This document shows positions 42,720 through 52,352 of a stretch of 64,000 nt of DNA, piece after piece. The stretch comes from Aquarana catesbeiana (lineage: Eukaryota; Chordata; Amphibia; Anura; Ranidae). The position numbers were made by a program, and so were the translations under genes. Where the stretch lies: positions 193,623,437 to 193,687,436 of the forward strand of contig NC_133336.1 of NCBI RefSeq assembly GCF_042186555.1, given 5' to 3'. Below the pieces are notes generated by a model that saw only the letters and a program-made list of their open reading frames with translations, did not search any database and was not told the DNA's origin. The stretch's first letter is position 1, and every line of letters begins with the position of its first letter.

Positions 42720-43520
42720 ATCAAGTCCCCATATAGATCCAATATTTACAGTATAGTGCACTCACAATTGTATATAAGATATGCACAGTAAAAATGAATG
42801 GTCAGTGTACAGCTCCTCACCATACTTCCAGGTTCCATCAGACCAGAAATTATGTCACAGGCCCCACCTAACATGTTGCGTCAGTGGTCAGCTTCCAGGT
42901 TTTATTGTCAAATTTCAAAAGTACAAAAAATAAGGTATAGACCCGGAAAAGAGACTCTGGCACCTTAGAAAAGTGGACTATAGCGACCAAACACAGGAGA
43001 CAAAATCAAAAATAATATAAAACATACTTTTTATTATACATTGTTAAAAGAGGAAGTTAAAAAACATATACATACACCCCTATACATATAGGAGAAATAG
43101 CGCCTTTACATAAGCTGTGAGTTGCTCCAAAGGACAGGTGTAGTCACATCTACCACAAAATGGATATTGTCCAATATGGATGGTGCAAAATTGGATCTGA
43201 TGCTTAAAAGGTCAACGCGTTTCACCAGATATATGGCTTCTTCAGGAGCCAAGAGCGGAGCACACAATCGGAAGCAGCTCAGGTGATCCATCCACCCATC
43301 TAGGCTCAGGGTGGGCACAGGGGCACAAGGAGCTAATATCTTTCCACAAAAGCAGGTAGAGGTGACCAGGACAAAAGCTAGGAGATACATCTGTGCAGAT
43401 ACATGGAAAACAGCACAATTAAGAGACTGTTCATATGAAAATATATGGTGCCCTTCCAATATGGTTGGATTGTGTCCAAGATATAACTTGTACAGGATTC
43501 ACAGATCCCAAAAATAATAA
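42720..43520 (-). mobile_element. Possible Penelope-like element fragment
   Basis: AT-rich non-coding DNA that contains AACGCGTTTCACC-to-CTTCAGGAGCC at 43214-43250. On the minus strand this resembles the hammerhead-type motif common in Penelope-like elements. ACTTTTTATTATACATTG (43026-43043) resembles a retroelement 3' region. No reverse transcriptase or GIY-YIG frame survives. Class uncertain. Confidence 0.35.
43205..43255 (-). ncRNA. Hammerhead-ribozyme-like motif
   Basis: The minus strand reads CTGAAGA, then a 15-nt segment able to form a short bulged stem, then GAAAC-GCG-TTGAC. This fits the CUGANGA ... GAAA core with the very short stem III known from Penelope-type hammerheads. Stem I pairing is only partial, so this copy may be inactive. 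Confidence 0.35.
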
Positions 43521-43928
43521 AAGGGGATGATCATCCTAGTTCCCATATTCAAATGGAGCCAGGTGGTTATTCAACATACGAGGGAACAAATGAAAACTGG
43601 CTACTGTCCAAGGGATGACCATTCTCAAATTGGAGATAAAGAGAGGAAGACATGTTTGTAGTACAAATCATGAGAACAGCTTATGGGAAACTTTGGTCCC
43701 CCTATAGATACAGCGCAGTAAGTAGGTGTTGACACCCAGGGGGAAATGTGTTATTGGCAGGATCATCAGGTCAAAATAAAGGGAAAAGACAACTAATGCT
43801 GCCACCACACCTAAGGGTAAGTATGCTGCAATATATGACATTTTGTTTTTTGGTTGAGATACACTTCTTCAGGCAGCAGAGGGTGCTGTTTACCACAAGG
43901 CACTTTCCAATAGTAATATGTAAGGCAC
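43521..43928. other. No gene recognised
   Basis: Unassigned sequence between the Penelope-like fragment and the TTAA-MITE chain. A short CTTCTTCAGGCAGCAG-containing tract at 43866 is the only notable motif. Confidence 0.35.
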
Positions 43929-44953
43929 TTAAAGCGTAACTCCACTTTTGTTGAGAAAAAAAATTCCCATCTGGGTGATCTATGTACATTGCAAGGATTA
44001 TAACAAACTTTTTTGCAGATTCCTACCTTTTGTTATTCTGAAGAAATCCATGTGTGTTTGTCTGTACCTCTGTTCTGAGTGAGTCTAATGGGAGTGGTTT
44101 CATAATTATCAGTCAGGTGTGGAGATGCGCAACACTAATGAGAAAATCTGCTGTGAAATGCATCCCTTTAGACGTGTTCCTATTGAAAGTATCTCTCAAA
44201 AAATGACATTTTTGTAGCAGGGGATGCTGGAAATCTGACTTGTATCTAAGGCCCCATTCACACTAGCGCGTTTTTTGATGCATTTTGCATTTTGCAGAAA
44301 TGCACGGGAATTTTTTAACATGGGTTCCTATGGAACATGTTCACATCAATGCTTTTTTGTATCTCTGCGTTTTTGGAAAGGGTCGGGGACTTTTTTTCAT
44401 GCAAAAAGCAGCGTTTTGCATGTAATGGTTTTCAATGGACAAGCATCAAAAACGCAAGTGCACCGTTTTTGCAGCGTTTTTGATGCGTTTTTGGTGCGTT
44501 TTTGGTGCGTTTTTGCCGTTTTTTTTTTTTTTTTGTAATTTTTTTTTAAGACTGTAAAAAAAAATGAAAAAAAAAAAAAAAAACAAAAAAAAACGCAAAA
44601 CGCAAATCGCGGCAAAAACGCGGCTCAAAAACGTGCCAAGCATGAAAAAAAAACCTCCAAAAACGCTCAAAAGCAACATGCATAGGTGTGAATCGAGCCT
44701 TAGGCAGACTTCTGGGAAAATTGGTGAGCCAATCACACAAGCAGGAAATGATGTTTCTGGGGAGGGATCAGTGCACACTATGTGTACAGAAAACCTCCAG
44801 GTAGCCATATTGCAATGTATTCTCAGAAAATTACATTGGCGGCAGATTGAAAAGGAAAGGTAATTTTTAATAACATTCAATTACAATATGATAAGTGTCT
44901 CAATTATATGCGCTATATTATTTTTTTCCCTATGAAAGTGGAGTTACACTTTC
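43929..44953. mobile_element. TTAA-bounded MITE with AGCGTAACTCCACTTT ends
   Basis: TTAA at 43929 is followed by AGCGTAACTCCACTTTTG. The right end AAAGTGGAGTTACACTTT lies at 44935-44952, with the expected TTAA eroded to TTCC. It contains a second MITE at 44247-44702. TTAA targeting and CTCCACTTT ends relate it to the nested element at 56286-56762. Confidence 0.75.
44247..44702. mobile_element. Nested MITE with TAAGGCCCCATTCACAC ends
   Basis: TAAGGCCCCATTCACAC at 44247 is mirrored by GTGTGAATCGAGCCTTA at 44702, so TAA/TTA at the ends would fit a 3-bp TWA duplication as in PIF/Harbinger elements. The interior is full of GTTTTTGATGCG / CGCAAAACGC repeats and a long poly-T/poly-A pair (44520-44595) that folds into a hairpin. 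Short Lys- or Phe-rich frames here are artefacts. Confidence 0.75.
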
Positions 44954-45277
44954 CAGAGGAAGTAAACCCTGGTGGGTTTTTCTTCCTTTTTTCTTCCCTG
45001 CAAAGTAAAGGCATAATGTGCTAGTATACATTGCATACTAGCACATTATGTGACACTTACCTGCAAACGCAAACACTTACGGCACACGCTCCTGAAGAAA
45101 CGGCACGGGTGTCTGTTCCTTCAGAGCGCATGTGCCGATGACATCATTGGCGCAGTATACAGTAAACATCTCCTAAACGGTGCACGTTTAAGAGATATTT
45201 ACAGTACCTTTAAGTAAGTCTTATTCTAGGCTTACCTATAGGTACAACTTGCACAGGGAGGTTTACAACCTCTTTAA
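44953..45277. mobile_element. TTAA MITE with AAGTAAACCC / GGTTTACAACC ends and perfect hairpin
   Basis: The left GAAGTAAACCCTGG and right GGTTTACAACCTCTTTAA ends are inverted repeats; TTAA is at 45274-45277. The hairpin at 45012-45050 has 16-bp perfect arms (CATAATGTGCTAGTAT / ATACTAGCACATTATG). Its left boundary is shared with the preceding MITE and its right TTAA with the next. Confidence 0.7.
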
Positions 45278-45462
45278 AGTAGAACGATAGACAAAACTTT
45301 TATTTTCATTTTGGTTAGAGTAAGGGAGGGTTATAACTTCTGTAAGGTTTATTTTTGCCATTTTTGTTTCATTTGGGAGATTTCCCTTCACTTCCTGTCC
45401 TATAGCCAAACAGGAAGTGAAAGGAAATCCCTGCAATTTAAGGTAATCTCTTGGGGACCCCC
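45278..45462. mobile_element. TTAA MITE left half, truncated
   Basis: It begins at the shared TTAA (45274-45277) with AGTAGAACGATAGACAAAAC. The interior CAAACAGGAAGTGAAAGG matches window positions 15-30. It is cut at 45462 by Tc1-derived sequence. Confidence 0.6.
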
Positions 45463-46003
45463 TATTTTTCCATTCATCCTTCCATCAATGACATGAAGTT
45501 TGTCAGAACCGTATGCTGAAAAACAGCTCCACACCATGATGTTCCCATCTCCAAACTTCAACGTTGGCTGTATGCGAGCGTACATACAGATCATCGCGGT
45601 TGAGTGCATTACTTATTGTTTTCTTTGAAACAATTGTACCTGCTATTTCCAGGTCTTTCTGAAGCTCTCCACAAGTGGTCCTTGGCTCTTGGACAACTCT
45701 TCTGATAATTCTTTTCACTCCTCTATCAGAAATCATGAGAGGAGCACCTGGTCATGGTCGGTTTATGGATAAATGATGTTCTTTCCACTTCCGGATTATG
45801 GCTCCAACAGTGCTCACTGGACAATTCAGAAATTTGAAAATCCTTCTGTAATCAATGCCATCAGTATGTTTTGCAACAATAAAGTTACAAAGGTCTTGAG
45901 AGAGGGCTTTGCTTTTACCCGTCGTGTGACCAATCACAGCTAGTATCACAAGGTTTACAATGCATGGCATGAAAGGAAGCCATTCATTGTTTACAACTGT
46001 CAT
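45463..46003 (-). pseudogene. Tc1 transposase fragment
   Basis: The minus strand encodes, in broken order, a helix-turn-helix region (GKSKALSQDLCNFIVAKH), a second HTH part (RGVKRIIRRVVQEPRTTC), and then, after an internal deletion near 45575, VEVWRWEHHGVELFF, a decayed GG-IMVWGCF block. It is the same subfamily as 37404-38592. The start codon is mutated and both ends are missing. Confidence 0.8.
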
Positions 46004-46762
46004 GTGATCTGTTGTGATTGGTCACAGCAGTCACATGGTACCGGCAGTGAGCCAATACACTGATCAGTCATCTACTGTGTCCCTGGTGGACAGATCATGC
46101 CGGAGTACGGCCTGGATCGGCCACACAAGAACAATAAGGTTCCCACCCGTCATTTTACAATGACATGTGCAGGAAGCAGCTAAAGACCACAGGATACAAC
46201 AGGAGCACTTCCTTTGCTATGATATTGCTTGGTCATACTGAGATTCTCCAATATCCCAATATGTCTCTGCTCTAATCCGACTGCCAGTTGGAGACATTCC
46301 AGGAGACTGACAAAGGATACACCCTATAAGGTATAGTTGCCAACAGTCATGATTTGGCCGGGACATTCACGGAATTCAGACCCATGTCCCGGTCTGAGAA
46401 TGTCCCGGCCAGAATCCCAGGAAACTGGCTTTGTCCCAGGCAGGAGTGGACTGGGCCGGGGTGTCTGATCCCTCATAACAAAACTCGCTCTGCCGTCACC
46501 TAGTGTCATCCTGGCCTGCCCACATAGTAAGCTGGGTGGACTGGTAGTCGGGACTGGGTGATGGAGGGAGAGATGTAGCAGGCAACATGAGTCAGCTACT
46601 GACTGAGGAGGTATCAAGAGCCGGGCTGCATCTCAGCCAATGGGTGTGCTGGTACCATTATCGGCAGTGTGCATGGAGCTGCTGTGGAGCCGCGTTACTG
46701 TCAGGTGAGGTGAACAGTACTGGAATCTGTAAAGAACAAAGTATAGCCAAACCTGTATGCAG
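46004..46762. other. Unassigned DNA, with a hAT-MITE-like start at 46333
   Basis: TATAGTTGCCAACAGTC at 46333 resembles the ATAGTTGCCAACATTTCACC terminus at 58791. CCGGGACATTCACGG and GAATGTCCCGG (46360-46407) are a small inverted repeat. No gene is supported. Confidence 0.4.
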
Positions 46763-47140
46763 CAGTGTCTCTCTCCCTCCTTCTCTCTCCCTCTCCCTCC
46801 CTCTCCCCCCTCTCTACATCTCTCTTCCTCTCTCTCTATATATCTCTCTCTCTCTCCCTCACTCACTGTCCCTCTCACTCTCTCTCTTCCGATCTATCTT
46901 TCTCTCTCTCTCTCCCCCTCTTCCTCTCTCTCTCCCTCACCCCATCTTTTTCACTCTCTATCTCCCTCTTTCTCTCCCCCATCTCTCTATCTCTCCCTTT
47001 CTCCCTCCCTCTCTCCCTCTTTCCCTCTACCTCCCTCTCACCCCCCTCTCTCTCTTTTTCTCTTGCTCTCTCTCCCCCCTTCTCTCTCTCTCTCTCCCCA
47101 TCTCTCTCCCCCTCTCTCTCTCCCTCTCTCTCCCCCAGAC
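46763..47140. repeat. CT-rich microsatellite, about 380 bp
   Basis: Almost pure polypyrimidine (CTCTCTC, CCCTCT, TTCTCT) on the + strand, with a second short tract at 47345-47402. Long Ser/Leu/Pro-rich frames in all three + frames are artefacts. It could form triplex (H-)DNA. Confidence 0.95.
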
Positions 47141-47554
47141 ACAGCACGGGAGGGGATGAGGAGGTCTTTGGTACCCTTAAAGCCAGGTCGTCATTTGGCC
47201 ATGGGTTTTTCAAGCTTAAAAGCAACACTAAGAAAACTGCCAGCACACACAATCTAGGTAGGCAACTGTCTGTCTTCCTGTAAAACTTCCAGCCTAACTG
47301 CTGACAGGGAATGACATTTGCTGGTACTTGTAGTCCTTTAGAATTGTCCAGGCCCTCCATCCCTCTTTTTCTCTTTCTTTCTCTCTCCCTCTTTCTCTTT
47401 TGGGATGCCTGCCTTTACACGAGAAGGCCTGGCTCGCAGTCTTCACTCTAATTCATCCCAAAGGTGTTCTATCAGGTTGAGGTCAGGACTCTGTGCAGGC
47501 CACTCAAGTTCCTCCACCCCAAACTCACTCATCCATGTCTTTATGGATCTTGCT

Positions 47555-48032
47555 TTGGGCACTGGAGGAGGGGGGATTATGGTGTGGGGATGTTTTTCAG
47601 GGGTTGGGCTTGGCCCCTTAGTTCTAAGTGAAGGGAACTCTTAAGCCGTCAGCATACCAAGACATTTTGGACAATTTTACGCTCCCAACTTTATGGGAAC
47701 AGTTTGGAGATGGCCTCTTCCTGTTCCAACATGACTGTGCACCAGTGCACAAAGCAATGTCCATAAGGACATGGATGAGCGAGTTTGGGGTGGAGGAACT
47801 TGACTGGTCTGCACAGAGTCCTGACCTCAACCTGATAGAACACCTTTGGGATGAATTAGAGCAGAGACTACGAGCCAGGCCTTCTCGTCCAACATCAGTG
47901 CCTGACCTAACAAATGCCCTTCTGGAAGAATGGTCAAACATTCCCATAGGCACGCTCCTAAACCTTGTGGACATCCTTCCCAGAAGAGTTGAAGCTGTTA
48001 TAGCTGCAAAGGGTGGGCCAACTCAACATTGA
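47555..48032 (+). pseudogene. Tc1 transposase C-terminal half
   Basis: The + strand encodes GGIMVWGCFSG near 47570, has a frame break at 47641, then continues at 47628-48032 with LWEQFGDGLFLFQHDCAPVH, SPDLNLIEHLWDEL (the third acidic residue in LIEHLW) and a C-terminus RRVEAVIAAKGGPTQH. The N-terminal DNA-binding part and first catalytic Asp are absent, replaced by an inverted duplicate. Not functional. Confidence 0.88.
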
Positions 48033-48044
48033 ACCCTACGGACT

Positions 48045-49398
48045 AAAGCCTTGTACACACAATCGGATTTTCCGATGGGAATTGTGTGATGACAGACTGT
48101 TGGCCTAAAATCCGACCGTTTGTACGATCCTTCGGACAATTGTTGTCGGATTTTCCGCGGCCAAATGTTGGATGGTAGGCTTATAAATTTTCCGTGGACA
48201 AATGTCTGTTGTCAGATTTTCCAAGCGTGTGTACACAAGTCTGTCGGACAAAAGTCCAAAGTACAAACACGCATGCTCAGAAGCAAGGACGAGCCAGAAG
48301 CGGTTGGTCTTGTAAACTAGCGTTCGTAATGGAGAATTAACATTCGTGACGCAGGAAATTATGAAATCTTGAAATGCAGCGCACAATTCTCTTCTTCTTT
48401 AATGGGATAATAATGAAGCTGCTTTGCTGCTGATACTGATGGAGTTATTGCAAACAAATTTTCAAAGGCTTTTTTTTTCTACTGATTTTAAGAATAATAT
48501 TATTATGGTTGTTATTTTTTTATTTGTGCAAGTTATCACAACACCATTATCTGGTAGTTTTTAAGGTCAAAGATACAACTATGTTGGTGTCCCTTGTTAA
48601 TTTTACATTGTATTTTTTAAACTGTAACTGCCTACTCCCAAAATGTCATTTGAAGTAAAACACATAGCCAAGTATTATTCTACACAATTTTTTTATTGTG
48701 CATTAAAAAAAGAAAACAAATAAAATTAGACATGCTATCTGCCAATAGAACTTTACCAAAAAGTGCATTCTATGCATCCAAAAATATAGCAAATATATCA
48801 AATCAAATCATTATTCAACCAAAAAATAAAATAAAAGCCTCATGCATGTGTCCTGCTTCTTAATATGGGGGGTCACCAATGCCAAGAGTTGGTGAAAGCA
48901 GGGATCCGTCATCCGGAGATAATTACGAAAATCATCCTGATTATTCTCCTGGAGCTCCCGCAGCAAAGGCATATGACATAATTGGTCACGATTAATAAAG
49001 CAACCAATTTTTAGTCCAAGAAATCCTCCTCCTCCTGTTCCTGGACTGGACTTGGGTCAAAGCAATAACTCCAAAGCCAATAATAAATAACATGTTATCT
49101 TCTCCGATTCCGCAACATGGCTGGTTGACGAACGGACGTTCAGAAACGAACTGAAAAGCGCAAATCAACACTCACCAAACTTCTACTAACACGAAATTAG
49201 CAGAAGGAGCCCAAAGGGTGGCGCCTGACAATTGAACTTCCTCTTTATTGGCTCTTAGTACATCTAGTACGTCACTAGGTTTGTGTTTGTTGGCCGACAA
49301 TTCCTTGCTGTATGCAAGAAAAGTTCCTGGCCAACGCCCTTCAGACAAAAGTCTGACATTTCGTCTGCGGAAAATCCGATCGTGTGTACGAGGCTTTA
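48045..49398. mobile_element. MITE with GTACACACAATCGGATTTTCC-type ends, copy 2
   Basis: TAAAGCCTTGTACACACAATC at 48044 is mirrored by GATCGTGTGTACGAGGCTTTA at 49398. The host Tc1 reads continuously across it (CGGACTAA | TAGACTGGG), which suggests a 2-3 bp TA/TWA duplication as in PIF/Harbinger or related MITEs. It matches 36141-37273 in inverted orientation and is about 200 bp longer. Confidence 0.85.
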
Positions 49399-49475
49399 GA
49401 CTGGGACGTCATTAAAGTTGATGTGCGTGTAAAGGTAGGCGTCCCAATACTTTTGACAATATAGTTTATATAAAT

Positions 49476-50419
49476 GTTATCTCTATTGTGGTAAATTTGA
49501 TGCCTCTCTATAATTAGTGCTCAGTCACCAGTCAAGGCAATAATTGTGACTGCTTTTTGATTTTCATGCTGTTATACTAAAAATAGAACAGCCAGAACAA
49601 TAAAAATTGCAAGTGATTGTTGGAAAGGAAAGGTTTATTTATTATATGTTTATGTGATTAATTAAGTAAATAAATCATAATCCTTACATTTTATAAACAT
49701 AATAAATCTGCAGATTTTTAAAGCACGTTTCATACTTCCCCATAGCGGTTTCACAGAGGACATAACATCTCCTCCTTCTTCCTTCCTTCATACTACAGAC
49801 ACATCTTTTTACAATTAAATTGGTAAAAAAACAACCTTCTTGCACATTTTTCTGTCATCATGTGTCCAGAATTATCGGTAATATTGGTCTGTAAGTACAG
49901 CTCACTTAAATCTATACCATTTTCTCATGTTGTAGCATTACATACATACCTAATTATTGGGAACAAAAATATTATAACAATCAATTCATTGTTCTGTCCA
50001 CACCAAGTATAAAAAAATACTGGTTATGTTTTTTTTATAAACAATTGCATTTATTTAAAATGAAATATATGTTTTACCTCTTTTTATTTTTAATTTTTAT
50101 CTTATGTTGCTCAGTGCTGCTGATCTCCTGCAGTCTCTTTACAGTCACTTAAGGGAGAGAGTGCAAAATCTGGTACAACCAATCAGCTTTCAGTTTGTTT
50201 GTTTTTTTTTTGTTGCCAAAGCTTAAAAAAACAAGCTGAAGTTAGAAGCTGATTGGCTCCCGTGCACAGCTGCACTCTGCCGTTTTTAGTAAATCCACCT
50301 CCATACTGCCTACCTGCATTCATCTTAAGGAGCGTGCATGTAGAAGTATCCAAATGCACATGACGTTTCTCAGGTCAGTGTTGAAGTCTGGCATTTGGGC
50401 TTAAAATATCGCAGAAATA
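49476..50419. other. AT-rich DNA with a partial MITE, no gene
   Basis: 50160-50300 contains AACCAATCAGCTTTCAG and its mirror GAAGCTGATTGGCTCC, a half-preserved MITE related to 40098-40262. Nothing else is recognised. Confidence 0.45.
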
Positions 50420-50492
50420 AAACTCACCGGCCACTTTATTAGGTACACCTTGCTAGTAAAGGGTTGGACCCCCTTTTGCCTTCAGAACTGCC
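50420..50492. mobile_element. Tc1/mariner terminal fragment
   Basis: AACTCACCGGCCACTTTATT followed by AGGTACACC is a widespread vertebrate Tc1/mariner-type terminus. It is cut at CTTAA (50493) by the TTAA-type insertion that follows. Confidence 0.6.
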
Positions 50493-51535
50493 TTAACCAC
50501 TTCCTTACCGGGCACTTAAACCCCCCTCCTGCCCAGTCCAATTTTCAGCTTTCAGTGCTGACGCACTTTGAATGACAATAGTTCGGTTATACAACACTGT
50601 ACCCAAATGAAATTGTTATCATTTTGTTCACACAAATAGAGCTTTCTTTTGGTGGTATTTAATCATCACTCAGTTTTTTTTTTGTTTTTTTCTGCTAAAC
50701 AAACAAAAAAGACAGAAATTAAACAAAAGTAGTTTGTTATAAAATTTTGCAAACGGGTAATTTTTCTCCTTCATTGATATTCGCTGATGAGGCTGCACTG
50801 ATGGGCACTGATGGGCAATTATGGACACTGATGGACTGCTCTGATAGGCACAGATAAGGCGACACTGATAGGCCCTGATGGGTGGCCCTGATGGGCACTG
50901 ATATATGTCACTGATGGGCACTGATAAGCTGGCACTGATGTCCCTTGATGGGTGGCACTGATGGGTGGCACTGATGAGTGGCACTGATGGGTGGCCATGA
51001 TGGGCACTGATATATGTCACTGATAGGCACTGATAAGATGGCACTGATGGGTGGCCCCGATGGGCACTGATATATGTCACTGATGGGCACTGATAGGTGG
51101 CACTGGTGGGCACTGGTAGGTGGCACTGATGGGCACTGGTAGGTGGTATTGATAGGCAGCACTGGTGATGAGGCACTGATTGGTAACATTTATAGGTGGC
51201 ACTGTGGGCACTGATAGGTGACACTGTGGCCACCGAGAGGTGACACTGTGGGCACTGATGGGTGGTGACACTGTGGGCACTGATGGGTGGTACTGTGGGC
51301 ACTGCACTGGTAGGTGGCGCTGGTGGGCACTGGTATGCGGCACTGTTGTGCACTGGTAGGTGGCACAGGTGGGCACAGAAGCCTCTGCAGAGGCTCTCCA
51401 CGATCGGGATTGATGTCCCTCTCACAGCCGCCAGTGATTGGCTTTTTTTCTCGGAAACCAGCTGCACAGTGGAGGTAGGTATGACATGTTTGTTATTTTA
51501 AAAAAATAGAAAAAGAGGGTTTACAATCACTTTAA
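50493..51535. mobile_element. piggyBac-related MITE with minisatellite
   Basis: TTAACCACTTCC at 50493 starts a piggyBac-type end whose subterminal sequence (CACAAATAGAGCTTTCTTTTG at 50632) is shared with 3050, 52950 and 56823. The right side closes at a different type of end, GGTTTACAATCACTTTAA (51535), so it may be composite. The middle is the 50790-51390 minisatellite. Confidence 0.6.
50790..51390. repeat. GGCACTGATGGGTGGCACTGAT minisatellite
   Basis: Irregular units combining GGCACTGAT and GGGCACTGATA with occasional ATATGTCACTGATGGGCACT blocks (50906, 51009, 51069). The 265-codon minus frame here (50670-51467) is a repeat artefact. The reverse-complement motif CATCAGTGC dominates the minisatellite at 59740-60870. 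Confidence 0.9.
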
Positions 51536-51840
51536 TCCTTTAATGGCTGAGCTGTGAATTGTCAAAAAGCAGGGTAGAGATGGTACAATGGCTTTACATA
51601 TGGAAGACAGGTGGGGTAAAAGGCCCTCGACCCTGTTGAAGGATGGTTGTTCTAGTTTGATGTAGATGGCCTCCTTCACGCTTCGTAAGAATGGTTGTCC
51701 TCTCTATCTCCATAATGCTTGTAAACCCCCCTGAAAGCCAGGCATGTCTTTACAACACATTATACTAGCATTTCCTGTGGCCACACCTACCCATGTATGA
51801 CAATATGTAGTGATAATGGCACATCTATTTGTAGCTCTAT
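51536..51840. other. Short unassigned stretch upstream of the mini-exon
   Basis: No signal-peptide exon with a suitable donor was found here or further upstream. The sequence GAGGGTGACAATG(C/T)TGCCACATCA at 51855 recurs at 53176, so the area is partly repeated. Confidence 0.4.
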
Positions 51841-52071
51841 ATGGGAGCATTAATAGAGGGTGACAATGCTGCCACATCAATCATAGAGTGTATGCAAAGA
51901 CAGAAGTGTTGGGGAAACACTTTTATAACAAGATTTTTCATTCCTGCACAAGCAAGACGGAGAGTGGCAAAAAAAATAGTTGAAGAAAAAGGTAATACAT
52001 ATTTTTATTTTCGAGATGAGGACCTAGACACTTTACTATCCTCTGTGAAAGAAATACTCCCGATTTATTAA
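51841..52071 (+). other. Unexplained 76-codon open frame
   Basis: Open from 51841 to TAA at 52069. It is Lys/Arg- and acidic-rich with no recognised domain (RRRVAKKIVEEKGN, FRDEDLDTLLSSVKEIL). Its first 60 bp are part of a repeat also found at 53168-53230. It could be an old transposon fragment; I do not call it a gene. Confidence 0.2.
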
Positions 52072-52139
52072 TTAAAATAATTATATAGTTAGATAGTACA
52101 AAGTATTTTTTTACTAATCTCTTTTTGTCTCTTTTACAG

Positions 52140-52160
52140 TGCTGATGGTGGGGAAATCAG
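52140..52160 (+). CDS. Fc receptor-like gene: 21-bp signal-peptide mini-exon
   Basis: The acceptor CTCTTTTACAG precedes exactly 21 bp (TGCTGATGGTGGGGAAATCAG), and the donor GTAAGTAG follows. A 21-bp second exon encoding the end of the signal peptide is a diagnostic feature of Fc receptor and FCRL genes. Entering and leaving in phase 1, it encodes LMVGKS plus split codons. The leaving phase matches the D1 exon at 55795, where the split codon becomes Gly. The first exon (start codon and hydrophobic core) is not located. The intron to D1 is 3.6 kb and holds a hAT element and a candidate solo LTR. Confidence 0.75.
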
Positions 52161-52352
52161 GTAAGTAGACATGATTTTCTGGGATGATTTTTCCTATGCC
52201 TAGTTCTCAGTGGTCCCTCATTTGGAGGGACTGTCCCGCTTTTGTAACTAAATCCTTCTGTTTCTCTTTCCTGCCTAAATACCCCTCTCTTTTCTCTGGC
52301 GTATAGCAATAGTTGTTCCTTTTGCTACAAACCTTTCAATCATCCTTTAGAT

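Larger units (their letters stand above)
47403..49475 (+). mobile_element. Tc1/mariner foldback relic, interrupted by a MITE
   Basis: The right end TAGGCGTCCCAATACTTTTG followed by ACAATATAG lies at 49437-49465. The left end is missing next to the CT tract. 47420-47556 is an inverted copy of 47740-47890, so the 5' half has been replaced by a reversed piece of its own 3' half. The MITE at 48045-49398 splits the element just after the transposase stop. Confidence 0.8.

Noticed and set aside
46674..46706. ATGGAGCTGCTGTGGAGCCG followed by GTGAGG as exon 1 of the Fc receptor-like gene
   Set aside because: The encoded peptide is too short and not hydrophobic enough for a signal peptide, and the sequence ends next to repeat DNA.
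46587..47360. Ser/Leu/Pro-rich + frames and Glu/Arg-rich minus frames of 160-190 codons
   Set aside because: They are translations of a CT microsatellite in every frame.
50670..51467. 265-codon Cys/Pro/Ser-rich minus frame
   Set aside because: Generated by the GGCACTGATGGG minisatellite; no domain, and it includes piggyBac-MITE sequence.
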